Source: Bacteroidota bacterium (GTDB taxonomy: Bacteria > Bacteroidota > Bacteroidia > Cytophagales > Cyclobacteriaceae). From it: a stretch of DNA of 64,000 bases. A program made the translations under genes and the position numbers. Where the stretch lies: contig JAEYWY010000017.1 of the NCBI GenBank assembly GCA_023428695.1, forward strand, positions 124,001-188,000, read 5' to 3'. Shown in pieces: positions 7,467-18,260 of this stretch (position 1 is its first letter; each line of letters begins with the position of its first letter). Below the pieces are notes generated by a model. The model did no database searches. It saw only the letters and a program-made list of their open reading frames with translations, and was not told the origin of the DNA.

Positions 7467-8420
7467 ATGAATTCCCGTATAGCAATAGTGGACATGGGCA
7501 CCAACACCTTCCACCTGCTGCTGGCCGACATCCACGAAGACGGATCGAAAATCATTCACAGGGACCGGCTGGCGGTAAAGATTGGAAAGGGCGGAATAAA
7601 CCAGGGGCGCATCACCGAAGCGGCGATGAACCGCGCGTTGGTAGCCATGCTAAGTTTCAGAAATACTATCGATCAGCATGGTATCACCGATATCTACGCA
7701 TTTGGTACCAGTGCATTTCGCAATGCTACAAACGGGGAGGAAATCGCCAAACGCATCCTGGACCTCACCGGAATTAAGGTGCATATTATCACCGGTGATG
7801 ACGAGGCGATGTACATTTACGAGGGTGTGAAGGCCGCGCTTGGACTAGGCGCAGAACGATCACTCATCATCGATATAGGCGGTGGCAGTGTCGAGTTTAT
7901 CATCGCCAACGCTGACGAAGTCTTCTGGATGAAAAGCCTTGAAACAGGGGCTCAGCGATTACTGGAACGTTATCACAGGAACGATCCGATAACAACACCG
8001 GAAATCGAAGAACTGGACCGCCACTTTGAGAAAGAGTTGGCTCCCGTATTTGATGCACTGAAAAACTTCCCAACCACAATCATGGTTGGATCATCCGGAA
8101 CGTTTGACACGCTCAGCGATATTTTCTGCGCGGAACACGAAATCGTCAAACCTCCGGAAGAAGTTGAAACCCCGCTTACGCTGGAAGGTTTTTATGAGAT
8201 TTATAAACAACTCCTGGTACTTAACCGCGAACAACGCCTCGCTATTCCCGGCATGATCGAGATGCGTGTAGACATGATCGTTGTCGCGTGTTGTCTGATC
8301 CGGTATCTGCTACAACATCACAACTTCAACCGCGTTCGCGTCTCCACCTACTCATTGAAAGAAGGCGTACTCGCATACATGGTGCGAACACGCCTTCAAC
8401 AATCAAGAGAAGCATCATAA
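7467..8420 (+). CDS. ppx: Exopolyphosphatase / pppGpp phosphohydrolase family protein (Ppx/GppA)
   Basis: A 317-residue protein of the actin-like ATPase fold that removes terminal phosphates from polyphosphate or pppGpp. The phosphate-binding motifs are visible: DMGTNTFHLLLAD (residues about 9-21), GTSAFRNATN, IDIGGGSVEF and VGSSGTFDTLSD. It is a short, single-module form without the C-terminal HD domain found in E. coli Ppx. Which substrate is used cannot be told from sequence. The stop overlaps the convergent MuiA-like gene by six bases. Confidence 0.9.
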   Translation: MNSRIAIVDMGTNTFHLLLADIHEDGSKIIHRDRLAVKIGKGGINQGRITEAAMNRALVAMLSFRNTIDQHGITDIYAFGTSAFRNATNGEEIAKRILDLTGIKVHIITGDDEAMYIYEGVKAALGLGAERSLIIDIGGGSVEFIIANADEVFWMKSLETGAQRLLERYHRNDPITTPEIEELDRHFEKELAPVFDALKNFPTTIMVGSSGTFDTLSDIFCAEHEIVKPPEEVETPLTLEGFYEIYKQLLVLNREQRLAIPGMIEMRVDMIVVACCLIRYLLQHHNFNRVRVSTYSLKEGVLAYMVRTRLQQSREAS

Positions 8421-10022
8421 TCCGGAGATCGTCTTATCCTTCGGATACTTGACTTCAAACTTGTACGCAACCTTCCGCTGCTCCTGTGGTTTGAGCGTTA
8501 ACTCCCACACCAGTTTGCCTGCAACTGCATCATAACGTGCATTTCCACTTTCAAGCAAACTCACCTCAATCTGACTGTTCTGAGAAACAGGGATATGATC
8601 TTCCAACACGATTGTTACCGTTTCATTTCTTGTATTGCGAACGCTGATTTCATAACCAGACGTTTCGCGCTGACTCGAACCAATAGAACGTCTTGAGGTG
8701 AGATCTTTTACTTTTTCGCGCTTGATAACAATGCGTTTGTCACGGCCCATAGAAATAGCCAGCGTATCATTCGTCTGTTGTGGATTGACAAAGGTCTTAC
8801 CCACGAACGCGCCTTCCATGAATACGTTAGCCTCCCCCGGAAGCAAGTTTAATGCTTCCCAACCCGACGCATTGGCGACAAGGAATGCATCATTATCGAG
8901 TTTGGGTGCAGCGGCATATCTGAATGATGCGTTGACCGAGTGCGCGGCAATATCAACGAGTGTTGGTGTTCCGGTCGACGCGACTGTGTACGGAAGTCCA
9001 ATAACGAATTGCGTCATCAGGGTACTTTGCACAACTGATACAGCGTCAGCCACCGTGGTCGCTGATCTGTCCTGATTCAATAGACCATCGTCTGCAGCTG
9101 GCGCGGCGGCCGCGACTTCAAGCTGCTTTTCTTTTTCGAGATAACGAGGCGCTCTTACAACGGGTCGATAGAAGTCAAGATACCACGGCCATAATTCCGG
9201 TTTGACTCCACCCAGGGACGGATTGCCAGTACTAAGCGTCAGCTTTACGTTGTTCCAGTCCTCGCCTGTTGATTGATATACATTTGCCTTATACTGAAGC
9301 TTGAGTGGCTTGTTCGTTGCTTCTCCACGGATATCGTAGAGTGGCGTCCATCCCGCGTTGGCAACCACGTATGACACCGCCAACTGGATACTCGCGGCTG
9401 CTTCGGCATCAATGCTAACAACCAACTCACTTGTATTGCGATGTAACAGATCATTTTGTTCCTGGAACTGTCGTTGAACTTTTACAAGAGCCTCATTCAA
9501 TTGCATGATGCGTTTGTCATGTCGCATTTTCAACTCAGAGATCTCAACTAAACGGTTGCGAAAGAAGTCGGCCATAGCCTTCAGTTCCTGTACAGACAGG
9601 TTTTGATTTTGTCCGCCGATTTTCTGGTTGGCAAGAATGAGCTGTTCCTCCTTGTTCGCGATTTCCTTATTCGTCTGTGCCAGCTGAATCTGATCTTTCA
9701 GCAGCTGCAAAGAATCTTTCAACACGCGCAATCGCGGTGGGAGTGTAAACTCATTCAGAAAGTTGTGCCTGTGGCTCACACCCAGAATGGTGAAGCGACC
9801 TGTCCCCGATACCTGCACACTTTGCGGGTCGAGTCTGGCGGTGAGACCGCCGATAACAAGCGTTGACCTTCCTGCGTCGACGCGTGCAGTAGCACCGCGA
9901 TTTATCTGAGCGCGATTGAGAAATACCGTAACATTTTCAATCCGCGAGTCAACGCGCTTCTCGGGTTGCGCTACCGCTGGCAAGCTCAGGACAACGGCAA
10001 CAAATACTAATAGTTTTTTCAT
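8415..10022 (-). CDS. MuiA-like protein (DUF4140/DUF4139), secreted
   Basis: A 535-residue protein with an 18-residue signal peptide (MKKLLVFVAVVLSLPAVAQ). An N-terminal DUF4140 domain (VTVFLNRAQINRGATARV) is followed by a long predicted coiled coil at about residues 95-190, rich in Leu, Gln and Lys. The C-terminal DUF4139 domain contains SYVVANAGWTPLYDIRG and ends in a beta-rich stretch (AGKLVWELTLKPQEQRKV). The family was named for a mucoidy-inhibitor phenotype, but no biochemical role is established. The protein should lie in the periplasm or at the outer membrane. It converges on the Ppx gene with a six-base overlap. Confidence 0.85.
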   Translation of the reverse strand: MKKLLVFVAVVLSLPAVAQPEKRVDSRIENVTVFLNRAQINRGATARVDAGRSTLVIGGLTARLDPQSVQVSGTGRFTILGVSHRHNFLNEFTLPPRLRVLKDSLQLLKDQIQLAQTNKEIANKEEQLILANQKIGGQNQNLSVQELKAMADFFRNRLVEISELKMRHDKRIMQLNEALVKVQRQFQEQNDLLHRNTSELVVSIDAEAAASIQLAVSYVVANAGWTPLYDIRGEATNKPLKLQYKANVYQSTGEDWNNVKLTLSTGNPSLGGVKPELWPWYLDFYRPVVRAPRYLEKEKQLEVAAAAPAADDGLLNQDRSATTVADAVSVVQSTLMTQFVIGLPYTVASTGTPTLVDIAAHSVNASFRYAAAPKLDNDAFLVANASGWEALNLLPGEANVFMEGAFVGKTFVNPQQTNDTLAISMGRDKRIVIKREKVKDLTSRRSIGSSQRETSGYEISVRNTRNETVTIVLEDHIPVSQNSQIEVSLLESGNARYDAVAGKLVWELTLKPQEQRKVAYKFEVKYPKDKTISGL

Positions 10023-10198
10023 TTTTGCTTATCGATTAAAGTCTGACTTTCTGGAGATTCAGATCGGCGGCGTTTTCCACAACGAAGAAAGCGGAATTTT
10101 GGTCTGACCGTCGACTGTACATTAAAATTATCCAACAAAATCCGCTCAATACGGGCGCACCTGCGCGAATTCTTCAATATTTGTGCGTGAAACAGACT

Positions 10199-11281
10199 AT
10201 GGACGAAATCTTTCCTTTGCAGCTGCTTCGGGAGTTTACCCACAGCGTTTTTTTGAAAATGGGGTGCCCCGAAAGCGACGCGGACGTTGCGACCGATGTT
10301 TTGCTTAATGCCGACCTGAGGGGTATCGACTCTCATGGCATCGCCCGTCTTTCAGGCTATTTGCGACTCTGGGAAGCGAAGCGAATCAACGCAAAGCCCA
10401 CGGTACGCATTGTTCACGAATCCCCGAGCACAGCCGTTGTTGACGGGGATGGTGGCCTTGGCCTCGTGGTCGCACCCAAGGCGATGGAAATCGCGATCGA
10501 AAAAGCCCGGGTCGCGGGAACCGGCTGGGTCGCTGTACGCAATTCAAATCACTTTGGTATTGCCGGACATCACGCGATGATGGCACTGGACCATGACATG
10601 ATAGGCATGTCAATGACCAACGCGAGCCCTCTTGTTGCACCTACATTCTCCATCGAACGTTTATTGGGAACAAACCCGATCGCGGTAGCAATCCCGGCAG
10701 ATCAGCAACCTCCCTTTGTCGCTGACTTTGCTACCACTACGGCAGCAAACGGAAAGCTCGAGATACTTCAACGCAAAAACCTTGATGCTCCACTTGGCTG
10801 GGTTCAGACCAAGGCGGGTGCACCTTCAACTAATGCGAATGAGCTAAAATCCGGTGGCGCTCTTATTCCGCTTGGTTCTGATCGCGAACACGGCAGTCAC
10901 AAGGGATTTTGTCTCGGCGCATGGGTCGATATTTTTTCAGCTGTGCTTTCAGGTGCGAACTATGGTCCGTGGGTACCTCCTTTCGTGGCCTTCCTGGCTC
11001 CGCCTGACGACCCGGTTGGCAGCGGCATCGGACATTTCTTTGGTGCCATGCGCGTCGACGCTTTCCGTCCGGCGGCGGATTTTAAGAAACACATGGATAA
11101 CTGGATCAGCCGATTCCGATCCGCCACTCCCGTTGACGGTCAGGAGCGCGTTATCATTCCCGGAGACCCTGAGCGTGAGATCAGCATTCAACGCAAGACA
11201 CAGGGCATTCCTGTAAACCCGAAGGTTGTCGAAGACCTTGAAGGCATTGGTAAACGATTAGGTATTCCTTTCAGAAAGTAA
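10199..11281 (+). CDS. Ldh-family oxidoreductase (malate/L-lactate/ureidoglycolate dehydrogenase family)
   Basis: A 360-residue NAD(P)-dependent dehydrogenase of the family that is unrelated to classical Rossmann LDH/MDH and acts on 2-hydroxy acids. Motifs include DLRGIDSHGIARL near the N-terminus, AVRNSNHFGIAGHH with the conserved His, TNASPLVAPT, GTNPIAVAIPA, VADFATTTAANGKLE and HKGFCLG. The start is the ATG at 10199; the frame is open a few codons upstream only through a TTG. Exact substrate cannot be predicted. The stop overlaps the convergent downstream gene by 11 bases. Confidence 0.9.
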   Translation: MDEIFPLQLLREFTHSVFLKMGCPESDADVATDVLLNADLRGIDSHGIARLSGYLRLWEAKRINAKPTVRIVHESPSTAVVDGDGGLGLVVAPKAMEIAIEKARVAGTGWVAVRNSNHFGIAGHHAMMALDHDMIGMSMTNASPLVAPTFSIERLLGTNPIAVAIPADQQPPFVADFATTTAANGKLEILQRKNLDAPLGWVQTKAGAPSTNANELKSGGALIPLGSDREHGSHKGFCLGAWVDIFSAVLSGANYGPWVPPFVAFLAPPDDPVGSGIGHFFGAMRVDAFRPAADFKKHMDNWISRFRSATPVDGQERVIIPGDPEREISIQRKTQGIPVNPKVVEDLEGIGKRLGIPFRK

Positions 11282-11810
11282 AGAAGAGTCGCGTGCTCAA
11301 GGGTGAACCCCAACGGCCGGTGCTCGTATAGAGAAAATCGTATTGGACCAGGAAGTTCATGTAAGCGCGGCCACGTGTCGGTGATGAGAATCCCACGCCC
11401 ATAAAAAAGCGCTCGGCAATCTCACGTTCTCCGGGGTCGGTAATATCGACCTGCACGCTGTACAAATCGTAATCAGCCTGGATAAAGAAATTCTTGATGT
11501 TGTATCGTACAAAGGGATAACCTCCGTAAAGGTGATTCCTCAGTTTCAGATCACTGTAACTCGTGTATTGATATTCGAAACCAACTCCCGCCGAAAGATT
11601 TTTAGTTACCATGTAACCTCCAATCAGAGACGCTCCGATTGAAAAGTAATTACCAAACAGGCTGTGCCGGCCCAGGCTTAAACCGCCAAACCCGATTCCG
11701 GTATAACCGCGGTCACGCAAGTCCCAGGACGCATCTTCGTCGATGTCGCGTTGCGCATGAACCGCGATCGAAGAGCACGCGAGAATCAATATCAGTATTG
11801 CAAAGCGCAT
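11271..11810 (-). CDS. Secreted outer-membrane-like beta-barrel protein, unknown function
   Basis: A 179-residue protein with a signal peptide (MRFAILILILACSSIAVHAQ) and a body of alternating hydrophobic and polar strands rich in Gly, Tyr and Phe, ending in Phe (LSTRLFFTF), as outer-membrane barrels often do. No named family was recognised. It follows the FtsB-like gene on the same strand with a seven-base gap, so the two may share a transcript. It overlaps the Ldh gene tail by 11 bases. Confidence 0.7.
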   Translation of the reverse strand: MRFAILILILACSSIAVHAQRDIDEDASWDLRDRGYTGIGFGGLSLGRHSLFGNYFSIGASLIGGYMVTKNLSAGVGFEYQYTSYSDLKLRNHLYGGYPFVRYNIKNFFIQADYDLYSVQVDITDPGEREIAERFFMGVGFSSPTRGRAYMNFLVQYDFLYTSTGRWGSPLSTRLFFTF

Positions 11811-11817
11811 AGTATCG

Positions 11818-12108
11818 TTACTCTTCCACTATCACGTAGATATCCTCAGAAGGTTTCTTCATGAGATATTTTTCGCGGGCAAATTTCTCCACGAGGTCGT
11901 TATCCCCAAAGAGCTCCCGTCTGTCTTTCTCAACCTCCTGAATCTTTTCCTCATAGTACTCCTTTTCGTTCTCAAGGGAATTGAGTTTTGACGTCAGTTG
12001 AAATCTGGAGATCAGGTTATTTGAATCCAGAAAAAGCATCCAGATCAAAAAAAGGACGGAACATACGAAATAAAAATTCCTGAAGGGACGAGGCAGTCTG
12101 GAGATCAT
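11818..12108 (-). CDS. Septum-formation initiator family protein (FtsB/DivIC-like)
   Basis: A 96-residue protein with a short cytosolic N-terminus, one membrane segment at about residues 12-27 (FYFVCSVLFLIWMLFL) and a coiled coil at about 37-66, then the family ending VEKFAREKYLMKKPSEDIYVI. FtsB/DivIC proteins act in the division complex with FtsL and FtsQ. It lies 122 bases downstream of eno, the usual neighbour of this gene in many bacteria (eno-ftsB). A terminator lies between the two, so it may have its own promoter. Confidence 0.88.
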   Translation of the reverse strand: MISRLPRPFRNFYFVCSVLFLIWMLFLDSNNLISRFQLTSKLNSLENEKEYYEEKIQEVEKDRRELFGDNDLVEKFAREKYLMKKPSEDIYVIVEE

Positions 12109-12177
12109 AGGAAGTTTAAAAAGTTCTACGAATATAGGTAAAAATAGTGTTGCGCTGAAATCACCCGGGAATGCTAA

Positions 12178-12208
12178 AACAAAAAGCCAGGGGTGACCTG
12201 GCTTTTTT
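12178..12208 (-). terminator. Intrinsic terminator after eno
   Basis: Stem AAAAAGCCAGG (12181-12191) and CCTGGCTTTTTT (12197-12208) with a five-base loop. On the minus strand the stem is followed by a T-rich tail, 23 bases after the eno stop codon. Confidence 0.85.
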
Positions 12209-12230
12209 AGAGGAGAATATTTCGTCCGAC

Positions 12231-13520
<1,290 letters not shown>

Positions 13521-13554
13521 TTATAGATTGGTATTTTTTAGAGTTTGGTGCTGC

Positions 13555-14652
13555 TTATTTCTTATCGGTCCTGATCAACTCAATGAAATCGTCGAACAGA
13601 TAGCGTGAATCGTGTGGCCCGGGTGAAGCTTCCGGGTGGTATTGTACCGAGAATGCTTTCTTATCCTTGCGCCGGATTCCCATGATTGTATTATCATTCA
13701 GATGCACGTGTGTAACTTCAACGTTACCCGCTTTTTCAATGTCCTTTTCACTCACCGCGAAGCCGTGATTCTGCGAGGTCATCTCACCTTTTCCGGTCAA
13801 AATGTTTTTCACCGGGTGGTTGAGGCCGCGGTGGCCGTGATGCATCTTGTAAGTAGAGACTCCGGATGCGCGCGCGAGGATTTGGTGGCCAAGGCAAATT
13901 CCGAAGAGAGGTTTGTCCGTATCAAGCGCTTTTTTGACCGTGTCGACCGCGTAATCCATCACACCGGGATCGCCAGGTCCATTGGAGATAAAGTACCCAT
14001 CAGGATTCCACTCCGCCATTTCGGCAAATGATGTTTTAGCAGGGAACACCTTGCAGTAGCAACCGCGTGCTGCGAGATTCTCAACGATGCTCCGTTTGAT
14101 GCCAAGGTCGAGAACCGCTACACGGAACGCCGCTTTCTCATCACCGACGAAGTATGGTTCCTTAGTTGATACCACCGAAGCCAGTTCAAGTCCATCCATT
14201 GACGGAACCTTCCTGATCTCCTGATACAACTGCTCCGGAGTCAGTTCCGAAGAGATGATGGCGTTCATCGCACCCTTGTTTCTGATGTACCTTACCAACA
14301 TGCGCGTATCGACGTCACAAATTCCAACAACGCCAGTCTTCTCGAGATACTGCTGCAGACTTTCCTGAGCTGATTTGCGGCTAAACTCTTTGGAGAAATC
14401 ATTAACCACAAGTCCGGCTATCTTGGGACGATCGGACTCCTGTTCCACATCGAGCGCGCCATAGTTTCCGATGTGCGCTGTTGTGTTAACGATGATCTGA
14501 CCATAGTACGAGGGATCGGTATAGATCTCCTGGTAACCCGTCATTCCCGTATTAAAGCAAATCTCGCCTCCGGTGGTGCCAATCTTTCCTATGGCTGTTC
14601 CTTCCACCAACAGGCCGTCTTCGAGAAGTAGGTAAGCTTTTTTATGCTGCAT
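13555..14652 (-). CDS. carA: Carbamoyl-phosphate synthase small (glutaminase) subunit
   Basis: Supplies ammonia from glutamine to the large subunit CarB for carbamoyl phosphate, feeding arginine and pyrimidine synthesis. The 365-residue protein has the N-terminal CPSase small-chain domain (GEICFNTGMTGYQEIYTDPSY) and a class I glutaminase domain with the catalytic Cys in GICLGHQILA, and His/Glu in QYHPEASPGPHDS. The start at 14652 is preferred over the in-frame ATG at 14664. carB is not in the window. A TATTTTTG box lies at 14669-14662, but its -33 box is poor, so no promoter is called. Confidence 0.97.
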   Translation of the reverse strand: MQHKKAYLLLEDGLLVEGTAIGKIGTTGGEICFNTGMTGYQEIYTDPSYYGQIIVNTTAHIGNYGALDVEQESDRPKIAGLVVNDFSKEFSRKSAQESLQQYLEKTGVVGICDVDTRMLVRYIRNKGAMNAIISSELTPEQLYQEIRKVPSMDGLELASVVSTKEPYFVGDEKAAFRVAVLDLGIKRSIVENLAARGCYCKVFPAKTSFAEMAEWNPDGYFISNGPGDPGVMDYAVDTVKKALDTDKPLFGICLGHQILARASGVSTYKMHHGHRGLNHPVKNILTGKGEMTSQNHGFAVSEKDIEKAGNVEVTHVHLNDNTIMGIRRKDKKAFSVQYHPEASPGPHDSRYLFDDFIELIRTDKK

Positions 14653-14805
14653 AAGTGGACACAAAAATAGACCATGATTTCAAAGAATCTCATGATAAAA
14701 TTGAAATAATCCGGGACAAACTTTTCCGAATTTTCAATTCTGAGCTGATGATTCTCATGGCTTTAACATTAGATCGTACCGTTGTCTGCCCGGCATCGTT
14801 TGAAC

Positions 14806-14841
14806 ATAAAAAAAGGGATTAAACCAACGTTTAATCCCTTT
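14806..14841 (-). terminator. Intrinsic terminator after rplQ
   Basis: Arms AAAGGGATTAAA (14812-14823) and TTTAATCCCTTT (14830-14841) with a six-base loop. On the minus strand the stem is followed by TTTTTTTATG. It closes the large ribosomal transcript 22 bases after rplQ. Confidence 0.88.
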
Positions 14842-14863
14842 GTATTTCTGATAACCGGAGTCA

Positions 14864-15415
14864 CTATTCCTTATCCTTTTTCGGTTTGGAAGACTTCCTG
14901 GTTTTCTTTGCCTTGGGAGCCTCAGCTTCGGGTGCTTCTGTTTCGGTTGCTGCGGTTTCAGCAGCAGCTTCAACAGCGCCCTCTGCCTTTTTGGTGGTTC
15001 TGCGGCTTCTGCGGGTCTTCGCCTTCTTCACAGCGCCATCCTTCGAATACAGGGTATTGAAGTCAACCAGTTCGATCAGGCACATTTCTGCGTTGTCACC
15101 AACACGGGTATCGCTGAGCTTGATGATGCGCGTATATCCACCCGGGCGCTCCGCGATTTTGCCAGCCACTTCACCGAACAACGTCTTCACTGACTCCTTG
15201 TTCTGGAGGTAAGAAAACACCGTTCTGCGGGAATGGGTTGTATCGTCCTTGGCTTTGGTAAGCAGCGGTTCAACGTACTTGCGAAGTGCTTTTGCCTTTG
15301 CTACCGTGGTCGTAATGCGTTTATTCAATATCAAAGAAGTAGCAAGGTTTGAGAGCAACGCTGCCCTGTGCCCGGCCTTTCTTCCCAAATGATTGATCTT
15401 CTTACCGTGTCTCAT
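14864..15415 (-). CDS. rplQ: 50S ribosomal protein L17 with long charged tail
   Basis: A large-subunit protein near the peptide exit tunnel. Residues 1 to about 120 match L17 ([48 protein letters not shown]). The remaining 60-odd residues form a Lys/Ala/Glu-rich, low-complexity tail absent from E. coli L17 (127 residues); such tails are seen in Bacteroidota. It is the last gene of the alpha-operon segment, six bases after rpoA. Confidence 0.97.
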   Translation of the reverse strand: MRHGKKINHLGRKAGHRAALLSNLATSLILNKRITTTVAKAKALRKYVEPLLTKAKDDTTHSRRTVFSYLQNKESVKTLFGEVAGKIAERPGGYTRIIKLSDTRVGDNAEMCLIELVDFNTLYSKDGAVKKAKTRRSRRTTKKAEGAVEAAAETAATETEAPEAEAPKAKKTRKSSKPKKDKE

Positions 15416-15420
15416 GATTA

Positions 15421-16410
15421 TTAATCTTCCTCAAGTTTATATTTAGCCAGATCCATACCGAAGGTAAGGTTCTTTTCAGCCACCAGTTGTTCCAATTCAG
15501 CGAGTGACTTCTTACCGAAGTTTCTGAACTTCATCATGTCCGAGATTTCAAGCTGCACGAGGTCACCGAGTGTCTTAACATCGGCTGCCTTGAGACAGTT
15601 GTAGGCACGTACAGACAGATCCAGATCGTGAAGGGGAGTCTTGAGAAGTTTGCGCATGTGCAGCATTTCTTCGTCAACCTGTTCAACTTCGGCGTCTTTG
15701 CCTGTTTCAAGCTCCATCGACTTGTCAGAGAACAAGGCAAAGTGCTTGATCAGGATATATGCAGCGCCTTCCAACGCCTTTTCAGGGTGGATGGAACCAT
15801 CAGTTTCGATATCAATTACGAGTTTTTCGTAGTCGGTCTTTTGTTCAACGCGGGTGTTTTCAACGCTGTACTTCACGTTCTTGATCGGCGTGAAGATGGC
15901 ATCGATCGGAATAAATCCGAAAACCTGTTCCGTCGGCTTGTTCTCTTCTGCAGGGAGATAGCCACGTCCTTTCTCAATGGTAAGTTCGATCTCAAACTGA
16001 GCCGTTTCATCGAGGTTACAGATAGCATGATCAGGGTTCAGGATTTCGAACGCTGACGTAAACTTCGCGATGTCGCCTGCCTTGAATTGCTTCTGCTTTT
16101 TGATGTTTACTGTAATCTTGTTATCAAAGGTATCGGCGACCTTCTTGAAGCGAACCATCTTGAGATTCAGAATGATTTCTGCTACGTCTTCTACAACACC
16201 TTCGATAGTAGAGAACTCGTGGAGTACGCCAGGGATCTTGATCCCGGTAATCGCATAACCCTCGAGAGAGGATAACAGGATTCTCCTCAGGGCGTTTCCG
16301 ATGGTGACTCCGTATCCTTTTTCCAGAGGCTTGAAGGTAAAGAGTCCGTGAAAATCATCGGCCTTTTCCATCACAACCTTCTCTGGCATTTGAAATGCTA
16401 ATATTGACAT
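15421..16410 (-). CDS. rpoA: DNA-directed RNA polymerase alpha subunit
   Basis: Starts polymerase assembly and contacts upstream DNA and regulators. The 329-residue protein has the N-terminal dimerisation domain ([32 protein letters not shown]) and the C-terminal helix-hairpin-helix domain ([31 protein letters not shown]). It lies between rpsD and rplQ as in most bacteria. Confidence 0.98.
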   Translation of the reverse strand: MSILAFQMPEKVVMEKADDFHGLFTFKPLEKGYGVTIGNALRRILLSSLEGYAITGIKIPGVLHEFSTIEGVVEDVAEIILNLKMVRFKKVADTFDNKITVNIKKQKQFKAGDIAKFTSAFEILNPDHAICNLDETAQFEIELTIEKGRGYLPAEENKPTEQVFGFIPIDAIFTPIKNVKYSVENTRVEQKTDYEKLVIDIETDGSIHPEKALEGAAYILIKHFALFSDKSMELETGKDAEVEQVDEEMLHMRKLLKTPLHDLDLSVRAYNCLKAADVKTLGDLVQLEISDMMKFRNFGKKSLAELEQLVAEKNLTFGMDLAKYKLEED

Positions 16411-16433
16411 AGTTTGTAGATTAACGTTAAAGA

Positions 16434-17039
16434 TTACTTCGAGTACAATTCAACGATCAGCTGCTCATTGATATTCTCGGGAATATCTTCGCGGGGTGGA
16501 AGGTTGATGATCTTGCCAACCATTTCACTGTAATCGAACTCCAGCCAATTGTATTTCTTTGCACCCTGCAGCGAAAGACTGTTGGTGATTACCTCAAGTG
16601 ACTTCGAACGCTCACGCACACCTACAAGATCTCCAGGCTTCAGTGAGAAAGAAGGGATGTTAACCACTTCACCGTTTACGAGGATATGCTTGTGAAGCAC
16701 GAGCTGGCGTGCTGCGCGGCGTGTAGGAGCAACTCCGAGACGATACACTGTGTTGTCCAGGCGAGACTCGAGAAGTTGCAGGAGGGTTTCACCCGTTACA
16801 CCTTTCTTGCGTGAAGCTTCGGTGAAAAGCTTCGCAAATTGTCTCTCGAGAAGTCCGTAGATATATTTTGCTTTTTGCTTTTCCGCCAACTGTGTAGCGT
16901 ATTCAGATTGCTTACGCTTCTTTCCGCGGCCGTGCATACCAGGCGCGTAGTTCTTCTTTTGAAGCGCCTTGTTATCGCCGAGGATAGGCTCGTTAAATCT
17001 TCTTGAAATTCTGGCTTTTGGACCGGTATATCTTGCCAT
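16434..17039 (-). CDS. rpsD: 30S ribosomal protein S4
   Basis: An early-assembly protein that binds the 16S 5' domain. The 201-residue protein begins [14 protein letters not shown] and contains the S4 RNA-binding domain ([41 protein letters not shown]). The N-terminus lacks the four-cysteine zinc site seen in some S4 forms. It lies in the alpha-operon order rpsM-rpsK-rpsD-rpoA-rplQ. Confidence 0.98.
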   Translation of the reverse strand: MARYTGPKARISRRFNEPILGDNKALQKKNYAPGMHGRGKKRKQSEYATQLAEKQKAKYIYGLLERQFAKLFTEASRKKGVTGETLLQLLESRLDNTVYRLGVAPTRRAARQLVLHKHILVNGEVVNIPSFSLKPGDLVGVRERSKSLEVITNSLSLQGAKKYNWLEFDYSEMVGKIINLPPREDIPENINEQLIVELYSK

Positions 17040-17111
17040 TGCTTTTTTATTTCAAATTTCAGTCTTTCAATATCCGATGTACGGATCCTTGAAGTATAGT
17101 TCTACAATGAA

Positions 17112-17510
17112 TTAAACTCTTCTCTTTTTAGGAGGTCTGCAGCCGTTGTGCGGCAGCGGAGTAACGTCACGAATCGCTGTAATTTCGATTCCGGTATTCT
17201 GAATGGTACGGATCGCAGACTCACGACCTGCTCCGGGACCTTTCACAAATACTTCCACCTTACGCAGACCGAGTTCGAAGGCTTTTGATGCACATTCCTG
17301 CGCAGCTGTCTGTGCAGCATATGGAGTGTTCTTTTTAGAACCCTTGAAACCCATCTTGCCGGCAGAAGCCCAGGAGATAACCTGGCCTGTTGTATTGGTC
17401 ATAGCGATGATGATGTTGTTGAAGGTCGCCTTGATGTGGGCCTGACCAACGGCTTCAACATTCACCACTCTCTTTTTTGCTTTGTCTTTTCTCTTTTCAG
17501 CAGTTGCCAT
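17112..17510 (-). CDS. rpsK: 30S ribosomal protein S11
   Basis: A platform protein of the small subunit. The 132 residues include the family motifs [48 protein letters not shown] and the C-terminal [18 protein letters not shown]. It lies 19 bases after rpsM. Confidence 0.98.
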   Translation of the reverse strand: MATAEKRKDKAKKRVVNVEAVGQAHIKATFNNIIIAMTNTTGQVISWASAGKMGFKGSKKNTPYAAQTAAQECASKAFELGLRKVEVFVKGPGAGRESAIRTIQNTGIEITAIRDVTPLPHNGCRPPKKRRV

Positions 17511-17529
17511 GTCTTGAAAAGTTTATGTA

Positions 17530-17910
17530 TTAACCTTTAGTTGCCTTCTTCTTGTTCGCGACAGTCTTACGCTTACCCTTACGTGTACGCGCGTTGTTCT
17601 TCGTGGTCTGGCCACGAACGGGGAGACCTTTACGATGACGAAGGCCACGGTAACATCCGATATCCATAAGACGCTTGATGCTGAGTTGTATCTCAGACTT
17701 AAGCACCCCTTCAATCCTGTACTTCTCGGCGATGATAGCACGAACAGTGTTCGCGTCTTCGTCATTCCAATCCTTTACCTTCTTGTCCCAGCTGATACCA
17801 GCTTCCGACAGAATGTTTTGAGCTGAACGACGGCCAATACCAAAAATGTAGGTAAGGCTGATTTCACCCCTTTTATTATCAGGAATATCTACACCTGCTA
17901 TACGTGCCAT
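17530..17910 (-). CDS. rpsM: 30S ribosomal protein S13
   Basis: A small-subunit head protein that touches the large subunit and P-site tRNA. The 126 residues start [17 protein letters not shown] and include [14 protein letters not shown] and the basic C-terminal signature [15 protein letters not shown], then a Lys/Arg tail that would reach the P site. Confidence 0.98.
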   Translation of the reverse strand: MARIAGVDIPDNKRGEISLTYIFGIGRRSAQNILSEAGISWDKKVKDWNDEDANTVRAIIAEKYRIEGVLKSEIQLSIKRLMDIGCYRGLRHRKGLPVRGQTTKNNARTRKGKRKTVANKKKATKG

Positions 17911-17912
17911 AA

Positions 17913-18029
17913 TTAACCTTGTCTTTGTTTATATCTCGGATTCTTTTTGTTAATCACATATAGTTTGCCCTTACGCCGTATGATCTTACACTCAGCGCTG
18001 CGCTTCTTTATGGATGCTTTAACTTTCAT
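17913..18029 (-). CDS. rpmJ: 50S ribosomal protein L36
   Basis: A 38-residue gene found by reading between rpsM and infA: it starts [19 protein letters not shown], continues with [16 protein letters not shown] and ends RQG. This is L36 of the type with a single cysteine, so the classical zinc ribbon cannot form. Its stop is three bases before the rpsM start, and it sits 12 bases after infA, the usual place. Confidence 0.96.
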   Translation of the reverse strand: MKVKASIKKRSAECKIIRRKGKLYVINKKNPRYKQRQG

Positions 18030-18041
18030 TTCTTTATTGTT

Positions 18042-18260
18042 CTACTTGTACCTGAATACAATTCTTCCTTTTGTCAAATCATACGGAGACATTTCAAGTC
18101 TCACTTTGTCTCCCGGTAAAATACGGATGTAGTTCATTCGCATCTTCCCGGAAATGTGGGCCAAAACTTCGTGCCCGTTCTCTAACTGTACCCGGAACAT
18201 TGCGTTGGACAATGCCTCCGTTATAGTACCATCTTGTTCAATTGACCTTTGTTTCGCCAC
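18042..18260 (-). CDS. infA: Translation initiation factor IF-1
   Basis: Binds the ribosomal A site during initiation and aids IF-2 and IF-3. The 72-residue OB-fold protein has [34 protein letters not shown] and [14 protein letters not shown]. The first 40 bases of its gene overlap the 3' end of map in another frame, so the two are tightly coupled. Confidence 0.97.
   Translation of the reverse strand: MAKQRSIEQDGTITEALSNAMFRVQLENGHEVLAHISGKMRMNYIRILPGDKVRLEMSPYDLTKGRIVFRYK

Noticed and set aside
10019..10336. 105-codon minus-strand frame upstream of the Ldh gene
   Set aside because: Runs antisense into the well-matched Ldh N-terminus and shows no signal, domain or conserved neighbour.
14662..14669. 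carA promoter (TATTTTTG box)
   Set aside because: The -7 match is good, but there is no TTTG at 18-21 bases and the start point would lie only a few bases before the start codon.
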